A stretch of 64,000 nt of DNA from Pyrrhosoma nymphula (Eukaryota; Arthropoda; Insecta; Odonata; Coenagrionidae), in contig OY754330.1 of assembly GCA_963573305.1 (NCBI GenBank), positions 1,426,001 through 1,490,000 on the forward strand. Direction: 5' to 3'. Positions within the stretch are counted from its first letter, which is position 1; each line of letters starts with the position of its first letter. Shown here piece by piece: positions 55,301 to 58,867 of the stretch. The notes under the pieces are model-generated. The model was not told the DNA's origin. It did not search any database and worked only from the letters and a program-made list of their open reading frames with translations. The translations under genes and the position numbers were made by a program.

Positions 55301-57519
55301 CGAAAACAGCCATTTTGTAAAATGTCCGTTATTCATCTGTTTTTTCGATTTTCGCAAAACGCTTTAAAATATATTTCTTATTTGGTGAGGTAAACAATTT
55401 CACCAATTTTCATCAAAATCTGAGAGGTCAAGGGTCAACTCCTGCCCGAAGTGGCGTGGAATGACCCACCTATGTTTGAGATAATTTTTCATACGTATAA
55501 GTTCCCAACATGTCCATTAAGCCAAGTCCACATTTCCGACGTGTTTAATTATAAATTGAGGCATGTACAACTCATTTTTGGCATATTTTACTTAAATTAT
55601 AACAATATTGAGTAATTATTAGTAGAATATTCTTCTTGAAAATTTCTCATACTTTGACAAAAGAAAGCCAGATTGCTGCCGTATTTCTTTTTACAATTTT
55701 GAAAATTTCTAATAGATTAATGTTGTATAAGGTATGGTTTAAACATGGTTATTCCATTCCTATTGCTATTGGCATTCTTATTTAACCATACATTTTCTGT
55801 TCAATGCTTAAAACTAAAAAATATTGGAAAATTACGGTAATTTTCGAAAATTACCGTAGTTTACCACGTGGTGGTAATTTACCTCAGATGAAAATTGCGG
55901 TAATATTCCCATCTCTACTCAAGACAGGATGCCTATTGTTTACAACAAAAGCAAAATGAAGGCCTCACTTACACTTGCCACCTTCTCGCCAGCGGGACGT
56001 TCATCGGGTCTTGCTTGGTGAGTAGCCTGCAGCCTACGGAGCAGTGGGACTCCATTTCGGTTTTGTCTTTTCAGGGTCCAGTATGATATCAGGCGTTGTA
56101 TGAAATAGTTTCTCTGAGGCATGTCCACTAGCATAGCAATTTCGATAATTCTGAAAATAAACCGCAACTATTACATTCATATGCACTGAACACTGATGCA
56201 TGAATGTACATACAAATATTTAAGCTAAGAAATAACCTAAGTAACGACATATGGGTAAAATACTCTGATCGTGGTTACTGAGCACAATCAATTATGATAA
56301 AGGACAAACTGGGCAGAGAGATATCTACCGCAAGATCTCTCTGCCGGGGTAAGCCCCTGACCCAGTTGAATGGAATTATAGACGAAACCCTGATGGAAAC
56401 ATCGGAACTCTGGATGGTTAACTGCGTGTTCTATAATGCTGCCGAAATAATGGTTCAATCCCAAAAGAACACCTCTTGCCGGTCTGGATGCTTTCCTTCA
56501 GTGTGTAATGGTGAAATCTGAGGCTGCACTGTACGTGCCGAAATTCGGGATAAAAAGTTTGCCCAGATGTGATGTATTCCTTGATTGATGTGTGATTTGA
56601 TGCCGGCCTCGGTGGCGGCGGGGTAACGTCCTCGCCTGCTAACCCAAAGGTCGCGGGTTCGAATCCCGCCTGGGGAGGATTTTTCACTTCCCAGGGCATG
56701 GTTGTTTGTGCTCGTCCATTGTTAATACCCCCCAATGTAAAGGCCAATAAGAGCTGTTTTCGGTGGTTCTTAAAAAATAAATAAATAAATAAATTCCATC
56801 GTACAATTTTTGATGCCTGCTGTCATGCCAGCATGATCTTGGCCTCTAGTAGCTCCAGCCTTTTTGCTTCTTTGTCCACCCAAGAGGTGTTCTTTTGGGA
56901 GTGAGCCATTATTTTGACAGCATCATAGACCACGCCATTAAACGTCCAGAGTTCCAACGTTTCCATCAGGATTTCGTCTATAATTCCATTCAAATGGGTC
57001 ACCCTGATGAGAGATCTTAAAGTAGATATCTATCTGCCTACTTAATTTTTAAAAGCAATAGTTATTATAAAGAATATAGGGGAGGAGTTGATAAAAGCAA
57101 GAAAATGTGCCATGCATGAAAAATATGAACTGCATCCAAATGCAATGTAATGGCCACATATTATTTGATAAAATTTAAAAGAGGTGACATAACATGATAC
57201 ATATGATATATGCAACACACAATCCACCTCTGAACCAAAATGTAATCATGCTTGAGTTTCACCCAAGGGATTTAAACTTTAACTTATCAGGATTCCTCAC
57301 AAGGTCCACCAAAAGTCATCCATCAGTCAACAAATATAATATGAGAGACCCAGAAGCAAACGAAGGTCGTCACAGAGAGCACACATACCTTTCAGGGGGA
57401 ATGGTGGGGATTGAGATCACTGGAATGGAAGACCTTTTCTGGGCCAATATTTTTCGAGCCTTCTTCATTTTCTGCCGAGATTCTTCTTTTGCGTCCCCCT
57501 TCTCTCTCACACGAGGCCG
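947..57519 (-). CDS. BRPF1: BRPF/peregrin (bromodomain, PHD finger and PWWP protein), partial, 11 exons
   Basis: This is the chromatin scaffold that joins a MYST-type acetyltransferase (MOZ/MORF, Enok in flies) to nucleosomes through its PHD, bromodomain and PWWP readers in the nucleus. Minus-strand exons in order: 57519-57389, 56150-55973, 38701-38580, 34658-34349, 16032-15903, 14591-14456, 13649-13426, 10121-9228, 4108-3441, 2275-1936, 1314-947. Every intron is GT-AG and every junction keeps phase, giving 3501 bp or 1167 uninterrupted codons. The segment KMKKARKILAQKR, the repeat-free helix with SYWTLKRQNRNGVPLLRRLQ, the bromodomain and DLVWAKCRGYPWYPAL follow the order of human BRPF1. Missing are the N-terminal EPL1-like region and the PHD-knuckle-PHD module, and the second half of PWWP. 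Flies have one such gene, Br140; whether this one is closer to BRPF1, 2 or 3 cannot be decided here. Confidence 0.93.
1315..1935 (-). other. BRPF intron 10
   Basis: This is a short AT-rich intron between exons 10 and 11. I see no repeat or gene in it. Confidence 0.8.
1936..2275 (-). CDS. BRPF1: BRPF exon 10: PKRRVGRPRKN AT-hook-like motif and SFRVYRSGGG
   Basis: The exon codes residues 932-1045. Near its start APKRRVGRPRKNLD resembles human BRPF1 PPKRPGRPPKNRE and looks like an AT-hook. Its end, SESFRVYRSGGG, matches KKSFLVYRND. The acceptor is taactttcag and the donor gtaagt. Confidence 0.92.
2276..3440 (-). other. BRPF intron 9
   Basis: This AT-rich intron lies between exons 9 and 10. The open frames in it show no homology I recognise. 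Confidence 0.75.
3441..4108 (-). CDS. BRPF1: BRPF exon 9: Ser/Thr/Pro-rich linker ending in RRTAVLFTRKAAAAAF
   Basis: The exon codes residues 709-931. It begins with a basic KRGRRKKIPKRQW patch, runs through a Ser/Pro/Gln-rich low-complexity region, and ends with GVNRRTAVLFTRKAAAAAF, which matches the human BRPF1 segment GRRTSVLFSKK. The acceptor is gtacatgctag and the donor gtgagg; it starts in phase 1 and ends in phase 0. Confidence 0.9.
5714..5803. repeat. Perfect 42-bp inverted repeat (hairpin)
   Basis: The arms 5714-5755 and 5762-5803 are exact reverse complements separated by 6 bases. The right arm abuts the ctacatctacat tail of a LINE fragment. Confidence 0.9.
5803..6120 (-). mobile_element. 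LINE 3' end fragment with reverse-transcriptase C-terminal tail
   Basis: On the minus strand a frame ends NSFFPRTIRDYNKC, the usual C-terminal tail of non-LTR reverse transcriptases (SFFPRTIRDWN type). It is followed by a GC-rich 3' UTR ending GGCTTGCGGGGTAATATG and a (TGTAGA)n tail at 5803-5820. A second (catcta)n run sits at 5653-5675. The family is not assigned to a clade. The copy is heavily 5'-truncated. Confidence 0.65.
6392..7136 (+). mobile_element. Solo LTR, probably Ty3/gypsy
   Basis: The 745-bp unit starts TGTGACGGCCCGAG and ends GGGAACCGTCACA (TG...CA with short inverted ends) and is flanked on both sides by GTAT (6388-6391 and 7137-7140), the 4-bp duplication expected of gypsy-type insertion. 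A TATA-like gatataaagg lies near 6611. The first part is shared with the LTR at 27935. The internal region has been lost, presumably by LTR-LTR recombination. Confidence 0.8.
7621..7790 (+). repeat. GGGTCATTCCATG-type transposon terminus
   Basis: It begins gggtcattccatgtcagttc, similar to the termini of the element at 46437-55467 (gggtcattccacgcc). The body then diverges, with shared phrases such as tttgacgaaa. No second end was found nearby. Confidence 0.4.
8110..8245 (-). mobile_element. tRNA-derived SINE fragment
   Basis: On the minus strand GTAGAGCACTTGG resembles an A box and GGGTTCGAATCCC is a good B box, spaced as in a tRNA. Acceptor pairing is not complete, so this is read as a SINE head or tRNA pseudogene. 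It is framed by inverted gtgtgaaat/atttcacac sequences. Confidence 0.55.
8325..8490 (+). pseudogene. LINE reverse-transcriptase fragment
   Basis: The reading KKAFDKVDHELFWQKMKK, followed after about 15 codons by SYLSST and VIDGKK, is the RT core motif (KAFDKVDH with its catalytic Asp). A stop and missing flanks show that only a scrap remains. Confidence 0.6.
8870..8960 (-). mobile_element. tRNA-like SINE fragment
   Basis: On the minus strand CTTGGTAGTTTAACTGG resembles an A box and CAGGTTCAAGTAC a degraded B box about 35 bases later. It is too degraded to be a functional tRNA. Confidence 0.4.
9228..10121 (-). CDS. BRPF1: BRPF exon 8: long acidic and Ser/Pro-rich linker
   Basis: This 894-bp exon codes residues 411-709, an apparently disordered linker. 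It starts with an acidic block rich in Glu and Gly (runs of EEE and GGGG) and continues with basic Ser/Arg patches such as KRRSLSGTPYQTRKSALRR and SRRLSARRQSLS. No domain is recognised. The exon is GC-rich and sharply different from the AT-rich introns. The acceptor is ttttccag, the donor gtgagt, and both phases fit the neighbours, which is the main reason to accept it as coding. Confidence 0.88.
10295..10380. repeat. Single arm of the AATGAAAAA...ACTTGG foldback family
   Basis: It reads aatgaaaaaacttggctattttccac, later followed by gcgaccggtttcgatgtt and tcattgtcaag. This is the same outer arm as in the foldbacks at 551 and 38207, but without an inverted partner. Confidence 0.5.
11449..11540. 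repeat. Dispersed repeat, possible hAT-type end
   Basis: CAGTGATGCGACC is followed by GAATCCATGGATTTAAG and GATTTGATCG. A related stretch at 45033-45115 has aatccatggattcgagattcgatcg. Two copies in one window indicate a dispersed family; the class is uncertain. Confidence 0.4.
13426..13649 (-). CDS. BRPF1: BRPF exon 7: KKEITKIRRRLAFER and basic linker
   Basis: KKEITKIRRRLAFER matches the conserved KKEMTALRRKLAHQR of human BRPF1. The rest is a Lys/Arg/Pro-rich linker with SPRRKSTEASSDVH. The acceptor is attaatcag and the donor gtaagc. It codes residues 336-411 and ends in phase 1. Confidence 0.88.
13650..14455 (-). other. BRPF intron 6
   Basis: This is an AT-rich intron; nothing recognisable is seen. 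Confidence 0.75.
14456..14591 (-). CDS. BRPF1: BRPF exon 6: NLTKLLELLDKCQKLHHG helix
   Basis: The sequence SPQANLTKLLELLDKCQKLH with the following AKRTRYIK corresponds to human BRPF1 [20 protein letters not shown] and its basic tail. The acceptor is tttttttag and the donor gtaaga. It starts in phase 1 and ends in phase 2, coding residues 291-336. Confidence 0.88.
14592..15902 (-). other. BRPF intron 5
   Basis: It contains a B-box-like cgggtttgaatcccgg at 15131-15146 that may mark an old tRNA-derived SINE. The remaining sequence, including the open frame at 15358-15648, matches no family I know. Confidence 0.6.
15903..16032 (-). CDS. BRPF1: BRPF exon 5: end of bromodomain and GGAILRQARRDL
   Basis: Starting GGAILRQARRDLDNIGFDP, it continues the last bromodomain helix, as in human BRPF1 (GGAVLRQARRQ). 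The acceptor is ttttttccttgcag. The donor is gtttgt, chosen over alternatives because only this site leaves one base (G) that the next exon completes to Val. It codes residues 248-291. The intron before it is 18.3 kb. Confidence 0.92.
17130..17700 (+). pseudogene. R2-superfamily LINE, N-terminal ORF part
   Basis: The frame 17142-17678 codes 178 residues with TQWTDALRGDLL, HSLWCEMHPEHDHLSQQNL and RDYANHLRKKEIL. This N-terminal block is familiar from arthropod LINEs of the R2-like superfamily upstream of the reverse transcriptase. It is separated from the RT part by about 480 bp of unrelated AT-rich sequence, so the element is interrupted. Confidence 0.6.
18190..19800 (+). pseudogene. R2-superfamily LINE reverse transcriptase, broken
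   Basis: Successive frames cover an RT: TEGRTVLIPKKGDLSNPKNYRP, shortened here to its key residues LIPKKGD and NYRPI, then VWVDYKKAFDTT (motif A Asp), RGVFQGDSLSPLLFC (motif B) and FYMDDLKLYA (motif C, YMDD). A stop at 18832 and a frameshift near 19470 break it, and the thumb and endonuclease are missing. FYMDDLKLYA and RGVFQGDSLSPLLFC suggest the early-branching clades with a restriction-like endonuclease (R4/Dong, Hero or NeSL type); the exact clade is not certain. Confidence 0.75.
19920..20340. repeat. Two diverged tandem units of about 170 bp
   Basis: Two successive units share (a/c)ataaactttcc..., the ccctcc(t)tcc block, a gagg(g)aacc block and tttgacctg. They look like a degraded tandem duplication. 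No coding content. Confidence 0.35.
21265..23460 (-). mobile_element. Tigger/pogo derivative, copy A, with CENP-B-type DNA-binding remnant
   Basis: On the minus strand at 22000-21555 are the N-terminal pieces of a Tigger transposase: KSVSLVTKRSMIKEV, QTKTEIARKYGISLST (first helix-turn-helix), and, after frameshifts, NFKCSNGWLEKFKRRH and NTEDVEQWNEMHDE (second, CENP-B-like). A stop replaces a codon after the RRH. The DDE catalytic domain is absent. The right end is GAGGTTCTACTG next to TA at 23461-23462, with a second such end at about 23050. It is almost identical to 52226-54422. Confidence 0.75.
23599..23749 (+). repeat. Direct repeat, copy 1 (partner at 34090-34242)
   Basis: About 150 bp, from aaaggtttaatatctcatt to gtgtaatag, are repeated in the same orientation 10.5 kb away with few differences. 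Confidence 0.8.
24030..25078 (+). pseudogene. Ty3/gypsy pol fragment (RNase H end, integrase)
   Basis: The frame carries NTLNVVADVLSRHP, the end of the RNase H region. About 100 codons later HDHLGTGK, YPKLHREIRKITAGCVTC show the H2C2 zinc-binding part of integrase, followed by CIDIIGPPLLRGQYGH and YVLTAMDAF from the catalytic core with its first Asp. In-frame stops at about 24440 and 24525 and the loss of everything upstream make it dead. It stops at the Tigger-like element that begins at 25081; an LTR follows at 27935 in the same orientation. Confidence 0.75.
25081..27908. mobile_element. Tigger/pogo-like element with TA target
   Basis: The ends CAGTAGAAACTCGAAATTACGAA and TTCGAGTTTCTACTG are inverted copies, each followed by TA (25079-25080 and 27909-27910). 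The 2.8-kb interior has no recognisable transposase. Inside, 26885-26950 and 27007-27065 are a tandem-like duplication (tatcacatttcactcatcgc ... aggtgg.ttcca). Confidence 0.75.
27935..28600 (+). mobile_element. LTR fragment, same family as the solo LTR at 6392
   Basis: It begins TGTGACGGCCCGAGTCCGTCAC exactly like 6392 and then shares the polypyrimidine tract, ggctcctg and gcagttaagtgc. The 3' half differs and the expected CCGTCACA end is missing, so it is truncated. Position and orientation make it a plausible 3' LTR of the gypsy fragment at 24030. Confidence 0.6.
28605..28770. repeat. Inverted repeat, left copy (partner 33785-33955)
   Basis: The motif taaagtttgattttttttgtc, then gattttcaattt, aacgtaaatac and caagtacaaaaat matches the reverse complement of 33955-33785. 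The pair brackets a 5-kb segment with a transposase-like relic. Confidence 0.7.
28905..30230 (+). pseudogene. Decayed transposon-derived gene, unclassified
   Basis: Frames at 28909-29277, 29304-29510 and 29661-29897 line up as one broken protein: TLGCDGTASITGVYNGSI, VCFT(H/L)LNELLLRK, DGPTSGPKSFRSPIGK, VKKVYAPLWFTIKCH and QRNALMVHPEHLF. From memory this resembles an uncharacterised protein family found in many copies in arthropod genomes, so I read it as a mobile-element gene; I cannot name its superfamily. Several stops and frameshifts make it non-functional. Confidence 0.55.
30265..30480. repeat. Dispersed repeat with acgcaaaaactactgaaccgatt motif
   Basis: Sequences of the form cgcaaaaactactgaaccgattgagctgaaattt are widespread in insect interspersed repeats. 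No ends were found here. Confidence 0.35.
32215..32574 (+). pseudogene. Penelope-like element, C-terminal GIY-YIG endonuclease
   Basis: The 119-residue frame contains KSGIYKISCSSCNLAYVGQT and then RRNIKTRFKEHM and SSMAQHLIDTEHE. GIY, YVG (a YIG variant), the Arg-rich helix and the Glu/His region are the signature of the endonuclease domain at the C-terminus of Penelope-like retroelements; the extra SCSSC-type cysteines are also typical. The reverse transcriptase is missing, so the copy is 5'-truncated just upstream. Confidence 0.82.
32575..33120 (+). mobile_element. Penelope 3' UTR with CAACGG repeats and hammerhead-like motif
   Basis: After the stop come four loose repeats around caacggcc/caacggtc separated by C-rich tracts (32688-32830). 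At 33050-33095 ctcgctgaagaggacc...ggttgaaatacgag has the layout stem-CTGAAGA-stem-GAAA-stem. C-rich runs reduce certainty of length. Confidence 0.5.
33785..33955. repeat. Inverted repeat, right copy (partner 28605-28770)
   Basis: This is the reverse complement of the left copy; beyond it the sequence runs to a terminus-like cgtgatacaccctac at about 34084. Confidence 0.7.
34090..34242 (+). repeat. Direct repeat, copy 2 (partner at 23599-23749)
   Basis: This matches copy 1 with few changes. It ends about 105 bp from the bromodomain exon, so part of the intron's own sequence appears to be duplicated. Confidence 0.8.
34349..34658 (-). CDS. BRPF1: BRPF exon 4: bromodomain
   Basis: The exon codes residues 144-247 and holds essentially the whole bromodomain, which binds acetyl-lysine on histone tails. 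Visible landmarks are the ZA loop with IFSEPVDPGEVPDYGDVVK, the RPMDLSTMRQKL segment, and the BC loop CMAYNSKETVFYRAA, where the Asn after Tyr is the acetyl-lysine anchor. The acceptor is gacacttag and the donor gtgact, a less usual but valid GT. It ends in phase 0. Confidence 0.95.
35909..37720 (+). pseudogene. piggyBac transposase, broken
   Basis: Pieces in order: an acidic N-terminus (35909-36190), GLNNYGISREEMYCAVGILLLSGYH shortened to its core YGISREEMYCAVGILLLSGY (36410-36490), then FKIRPYFEILNINF and SVDETMIPYYGRHGSKQFI with the first catalytic Asp (36584-36860), GVDLHDQFISKYHTN and KRWW-type segment (37300-37370, interrupted by a stop), and the C-terminal cysteine cluster RRCKVCGN...YLCKKCRRPF (37585-37655). 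Stops, frameshifts and a tandem insert at 36283-36340 make it inactive. Confidence 0.85.
36283..36343. repeat. Tandem repeat, 21 bp x 3
   Basis: The unit tgattccttttccgtaattt is present three times inside the piggyBac relic. Confidence 0.8.
38207..38380. repeat. Foldback MITE, about 174 bp
   Basis: The outer arms AGACAGTAGTAATGAAAAAAT and ATTTTTTCATTACTACTGTCT are inverted copies, and the arms continue through CTTGGTT, TTCCACA, TTATTTTGACTC and the centre gacctgt/acaggtc. It belongs with the foldback at 551 by its outer arm. Confidence 0.75.
38580..38701 (-). CDS. BRPF1: BRPF exon 3: LKYWQxLRQDLERARLL helix
   Basis: This 122-bp exon is too short for a simple ORF search but is clear by homology: QQLKYWQCLRQDLERARLL then CELVRKREKLKKE, matching the long helix before the bromodomain of BRPF proteins (human LKSWQRLRHDLERARLL). 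The acceptor is tgtttgagcag and the donor gtaagtga. It starts in phase 0 and ends with AT, completed to Met in the next exon. It codes residues 104-144. Confidence 0.92.
40273..40613. repeat. Foldback with about 140-bp arms
   Basis: The left arm starts ccatgttgagaaaa and the right arm ends ttttctcaacatgg. The arms share ctggcacgac/ gtcatgccag, accaccgcactgtggcata and ccctgtctataaatattct and are separated by about 45 bp. A TATA-like ctatataagc lies in the right arm. Confidence 0.8.
41440..41575. repeat. AT-rich tandem repeat ttgttactatatata (and inverted copy at 43920-44060)
   Basis: Units of about 18 bp built on atatttgttacta repeat five or more times in the left arm. The right arm has the inverted counterpart with a different copy arrangement, so the repeat has changed since the arms formed. 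Confidence 0.7.
42440..43075 (-). pseudogene. piggyBac (PGBD-like) transposase fragment
   Basis: On the minus strand VFVLCESRTGNVWSTTIYTGKG, here given by its core LCESRTGNVW and TTIYTGKG, continues to MASKVMMTLMKPL, then YFLTTNSFYTSPDLADLLAS and DSYGTLRKGNP. This is the central catalytic region of PGBD4-type transposases. The usual DN before FYTSP reads NS, so the catalytic Asp is lost. The plus strand at 42444-42520 (MDSGEESVLTSSDSEV) looks like an acidic piggyBac N-terminus, in the opposite orientation, consistent with rearrangement of the interior. Confidence 0.75.
45033..45115. repeat. Dispersed repeat related to 11449-11540
   Basis: It shares gtgatg.g, aatccatggatt and agattcgatcg with the copy at 11449. 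It lies directly after the Tigger-like end. Confidence 0.4.
47500..49320 (+). pseudogene. Decayed transposase-like gene of the second-layer element
   Basis: Frames together give YYQQWVQVDSSTMETV, FFVEKIPNLVRHDHVAKQQ, ADFSENYSIVLQ, HWNNRQSRLHPFACYY, YLSDGYTAQYKNRYN and AEWHFFATSHGKGPSDRLGG followed by TVKRLAARASLQ. The spaced acidic residues in DFSENY, SDG and EWHFF suggest an RNase H-like (DDE) fold. I recognise this as a repetitive protein family common in arthropods and cnidarians but cannot name it. Stops at 47942, 48255 and 48560 and several frameshifts show it is dead. Confidence 0.6.
51369..51774 (-). mobile_element. 406-bp Tigger-like unit at the centre of the palindrome
   Basis: It starts CAGTAGAACCTCTATTTTACG and ends ...ATAAGGGGAA, flanked by TA on both sides. 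It is the inverted copy of 54018-54422, also TA-flanked. It sits at the TTAA centre of gaattaattcacTTAAgtgaattaattc. Confidence 0.7.
52226..54422 (-). repeat. Copy C of the Tigger derivative, near-identical to 21265-23460
   Basis: The four longest open frames in the two copies have the same translations, and only a handful of base differences are visible over 2.2 kb (for example ctatgtacaag versus ctatgtataag). Same orientation, 31 kb apart. Confidence 0.85.
55973..56150 (-). CDS. BRPF1: BRPF exon 2: SYWTLKRQNRNGVPLLRRLQ block
   Basis: The acceptor is gcggtttattttcag and the donor the consensus gtaagt. It codes residues 44-103 and contains one of the most recognisable BRPF blocks, FIQRLISYWTLKRQ followed by NRNGVPLLRRLQ. 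It completes the split Arg codon of the previous exon and ends in phase 0. A 9.6-kb transposon nest begins only 47 bp downstream of its donor. Confidence 0.93.
56290..56485 (+). pseudogene. R2-superfamily LINE fragment
   Basis: KLGREISTARSLCRGKPLTQ and LNGIIDETLMETSELWMVN with MVQSQKNTS match the LINE at 18210-18400 (LNGLIDKILTETSDFWMVN, MAHSQKFG). Only this block, upstream of the RT domain, is present. Confidence 0.7.
56601..56794 (+). mobile_element. tRNA-derived SINE
   Basis: GGTGGCGGCGGGGTAAC serves as a weak A box and CGGGTTCGAATCCCG (56654-56668) is a near-perfect B box. A 100-bp unrelated body follows, ending in an (AAAT)n tail at 56772-56794. The first 7 bases do not pair with the position expected for an acceptor stem, so it is a SINE, not a tRNA gene. 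Confidence 0.75.
56815..57040 (-). pseudogene. R2-superfamily LINE fragment, opposite orientation
   Basis: The minus strand reads LNGIIDEILMETLELW, VVYDAVKIMAHSQKNTS and WVDKEAKRLELLEAKIMLA, a third copy of the same LINE block, inverted relative to 56290-56485. Confidence 0.7.
57389..57519 (-). CDS. BRPF1: BRPF exon 1 of 11 in window: basic helix after the PHD module
   Basis: The acceptor reads ttccacattcag and the donor gtatgtg. The exon starts in phase 0 and ends in phase 2, coding residues 1-44 of the visible protein. The charged stretch KKARKILAQKR followed by a hydrophobic VISIPTIPPE segment is the conserved BRPF region just downstream of the second PHD finger. The upstream exon with the PHD fingers is not visible in the remaining 6.5 kb to the right, so that intron is longer than 6.4 kb. 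Confidence 0.9.
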
Positions 57520-57654
57520 CTGAATGTGGAAAAGTGAGGTCATCCATTAACTTCAAAATTGTATTAAAAAAGGAAGAATAATAGGCTCAGAAATTCAAAA
57601 AAATGTTCATCAAGTAACCCCAGTGGTGAAGGGATATCTTTTCACTTTGTCTAA

Positions 57655-57774
57655 GCAAATATAATTGCATTCTTACGGGTGAAAAAAACCACTTCTGCCA
57701 CTGTGCTCTTGGACAAACGGTTACATAGATATTTCAATGTTTTTTTTCACTCATAGGAATGCAATTATATTTGC
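57655..57774. repeat. Small foldback with 34-bp arms
   Basis: The arms gcaaatataattgcattctt...gtgaaaaaaa and its reverse complement are separated by about 50 bp, with a few mismatches. Confidence 0.8.
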
Positions 57775-58867
57775 TTTCATTAAGTAAGATAAGGCTGGCT
57801 TCATTCATCAAAATAGAGCAGCCAACTTAGCGTAAGGTGAAATGTTTCAAATTCTTCAGTTAATTAATTCAAAACAATGGTCTACATTTCTTGCTGTGAA
57901 AACAGTAAACACTGATGAAAAACTGAAGTATTGCCAAAATAATTAAGTAACTAAAATGCAATGCTTTTCACCTTGAATCATATTCAAAAGAATGCACAAT
58001 TGGTGTTACGTAATTGGAATTAGGGCTGAACCAATATTAGAGTCTGATATAAATAATGACCAATATAAAGGAAGAGTGCACATGGCTCTTCCTTTGTTCC
58101 ACGAGCGAATGCACAATGAGTTTATTACTTCAAAATCATTTGACATTCATAAGTTTTATTCATTGATTTATGAGTAACGTGGGCCTGTTTTTAGCATTTT
58201 GCGATTAGAAACAAAGAGGCTGACATCTAGGTGGATATTATGCAATCTCACTTTGTGAGAATGTCATAAAATGTGGAAAATTACATCATTTTTCGTAGTT
58301 CAACTCCGCCACCTAGGTGGCGTGACCATCTTCGGCTCTCAAGCGGTGAACTGCTGGTCTACTTATTTGATTCATCCACTCTTTTGACTCTTGATCCGTA
58401 TCTTTTGACTCTTGATCCATTTCATTTGGCTCCGCATTTCATTAGTTCCATCTCACCTGTCGTTAGGAACCTGAAATGGAGCCACCATCGGACCTTGGCC
58501 GATCGTGAGCCGATCATTAAGAGAGCGAAACGGATCTCCCGCCTTCCCGCAAAGAGTCATTAAAAAGGTGAGATTACAAAATGACCCCCCTGGTGGCAAT
58601 CTTTAGAACTGAGGTTCATAACAAAACTAAAGAGGGATCGGATGTTCCGGTTGCCTTACATCTTCATGATATTGTTGTGTTGATTGCTAGTCGGACAGCT
58701 GTGAATAGATTTTGTAGTGAATTAGCTCGACCAATCACGTTTATGTGAAATCCTGTGTAAATTTTATCAATATAAGAAATTCTGAATTTCAGTGTGCACT
58801 CTTTTTGTTTAGGGTTGGTTGGAAAGTTGTAACCACTAGTTGAGAATCACGACTGAATGTCATAGTA

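Larger units (their letters stand above)
46437..55467. mobile_element. Second-layer transposon with about 650-bp inverted repeats
   Basis: The ends GGGTCATTCCACGCCACTTCGG are inverted copies at 46437 and 55467, each with ACCT outside (46433-46436 and 55468-55471). The inverted repeats extend to about 47125 and 54770. Between them are a decayed gene (47500-49100) and the Tigger block. The superfamily is unassigned. Confidence 0.75.
46344..55917. mobile_element. hAT-type element split by nested insertions
   Basis: The ends TAGAGACTTTGAAAATTACC and, inverted, TAGAGATGGGAATATTACC are flanked on both sides by the exact 8-bp duplication CTCAAGAC (46336-46343 and 55918-55925), the target-site length of hAT transposons. 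Only 93 bp on the left and 450 bp on the right belong to it; no hAT transposase is left, so it was a short non-autonomous copy before being split. Confidence 0.82.
38702..55972 (-). other. BRPF intron 2, 17.3 kb, two nested transposon stacks
   Basis: Stack one is 39077-45030 (Tigger-like shell with a piggyBac relative inside). Stack two is 46344-55917 (hAT remnant, second element, Tigger palindrome). The 45120-46335 stretch between them shows no gene or clear repeat. Confidence 0.85.
56151..57388 (-). other. BRPF intron 1
   Basis: It is largely made of two LINE head fragments in opposite orientation around a tRNA-derived SINE. Confidence 0.8.

Noticed and set aside
56601..56675. tRNA gene
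   Set aside because: The B box is good but the acceptor stem does not pair and an A-rich-tailed SINE body follows.
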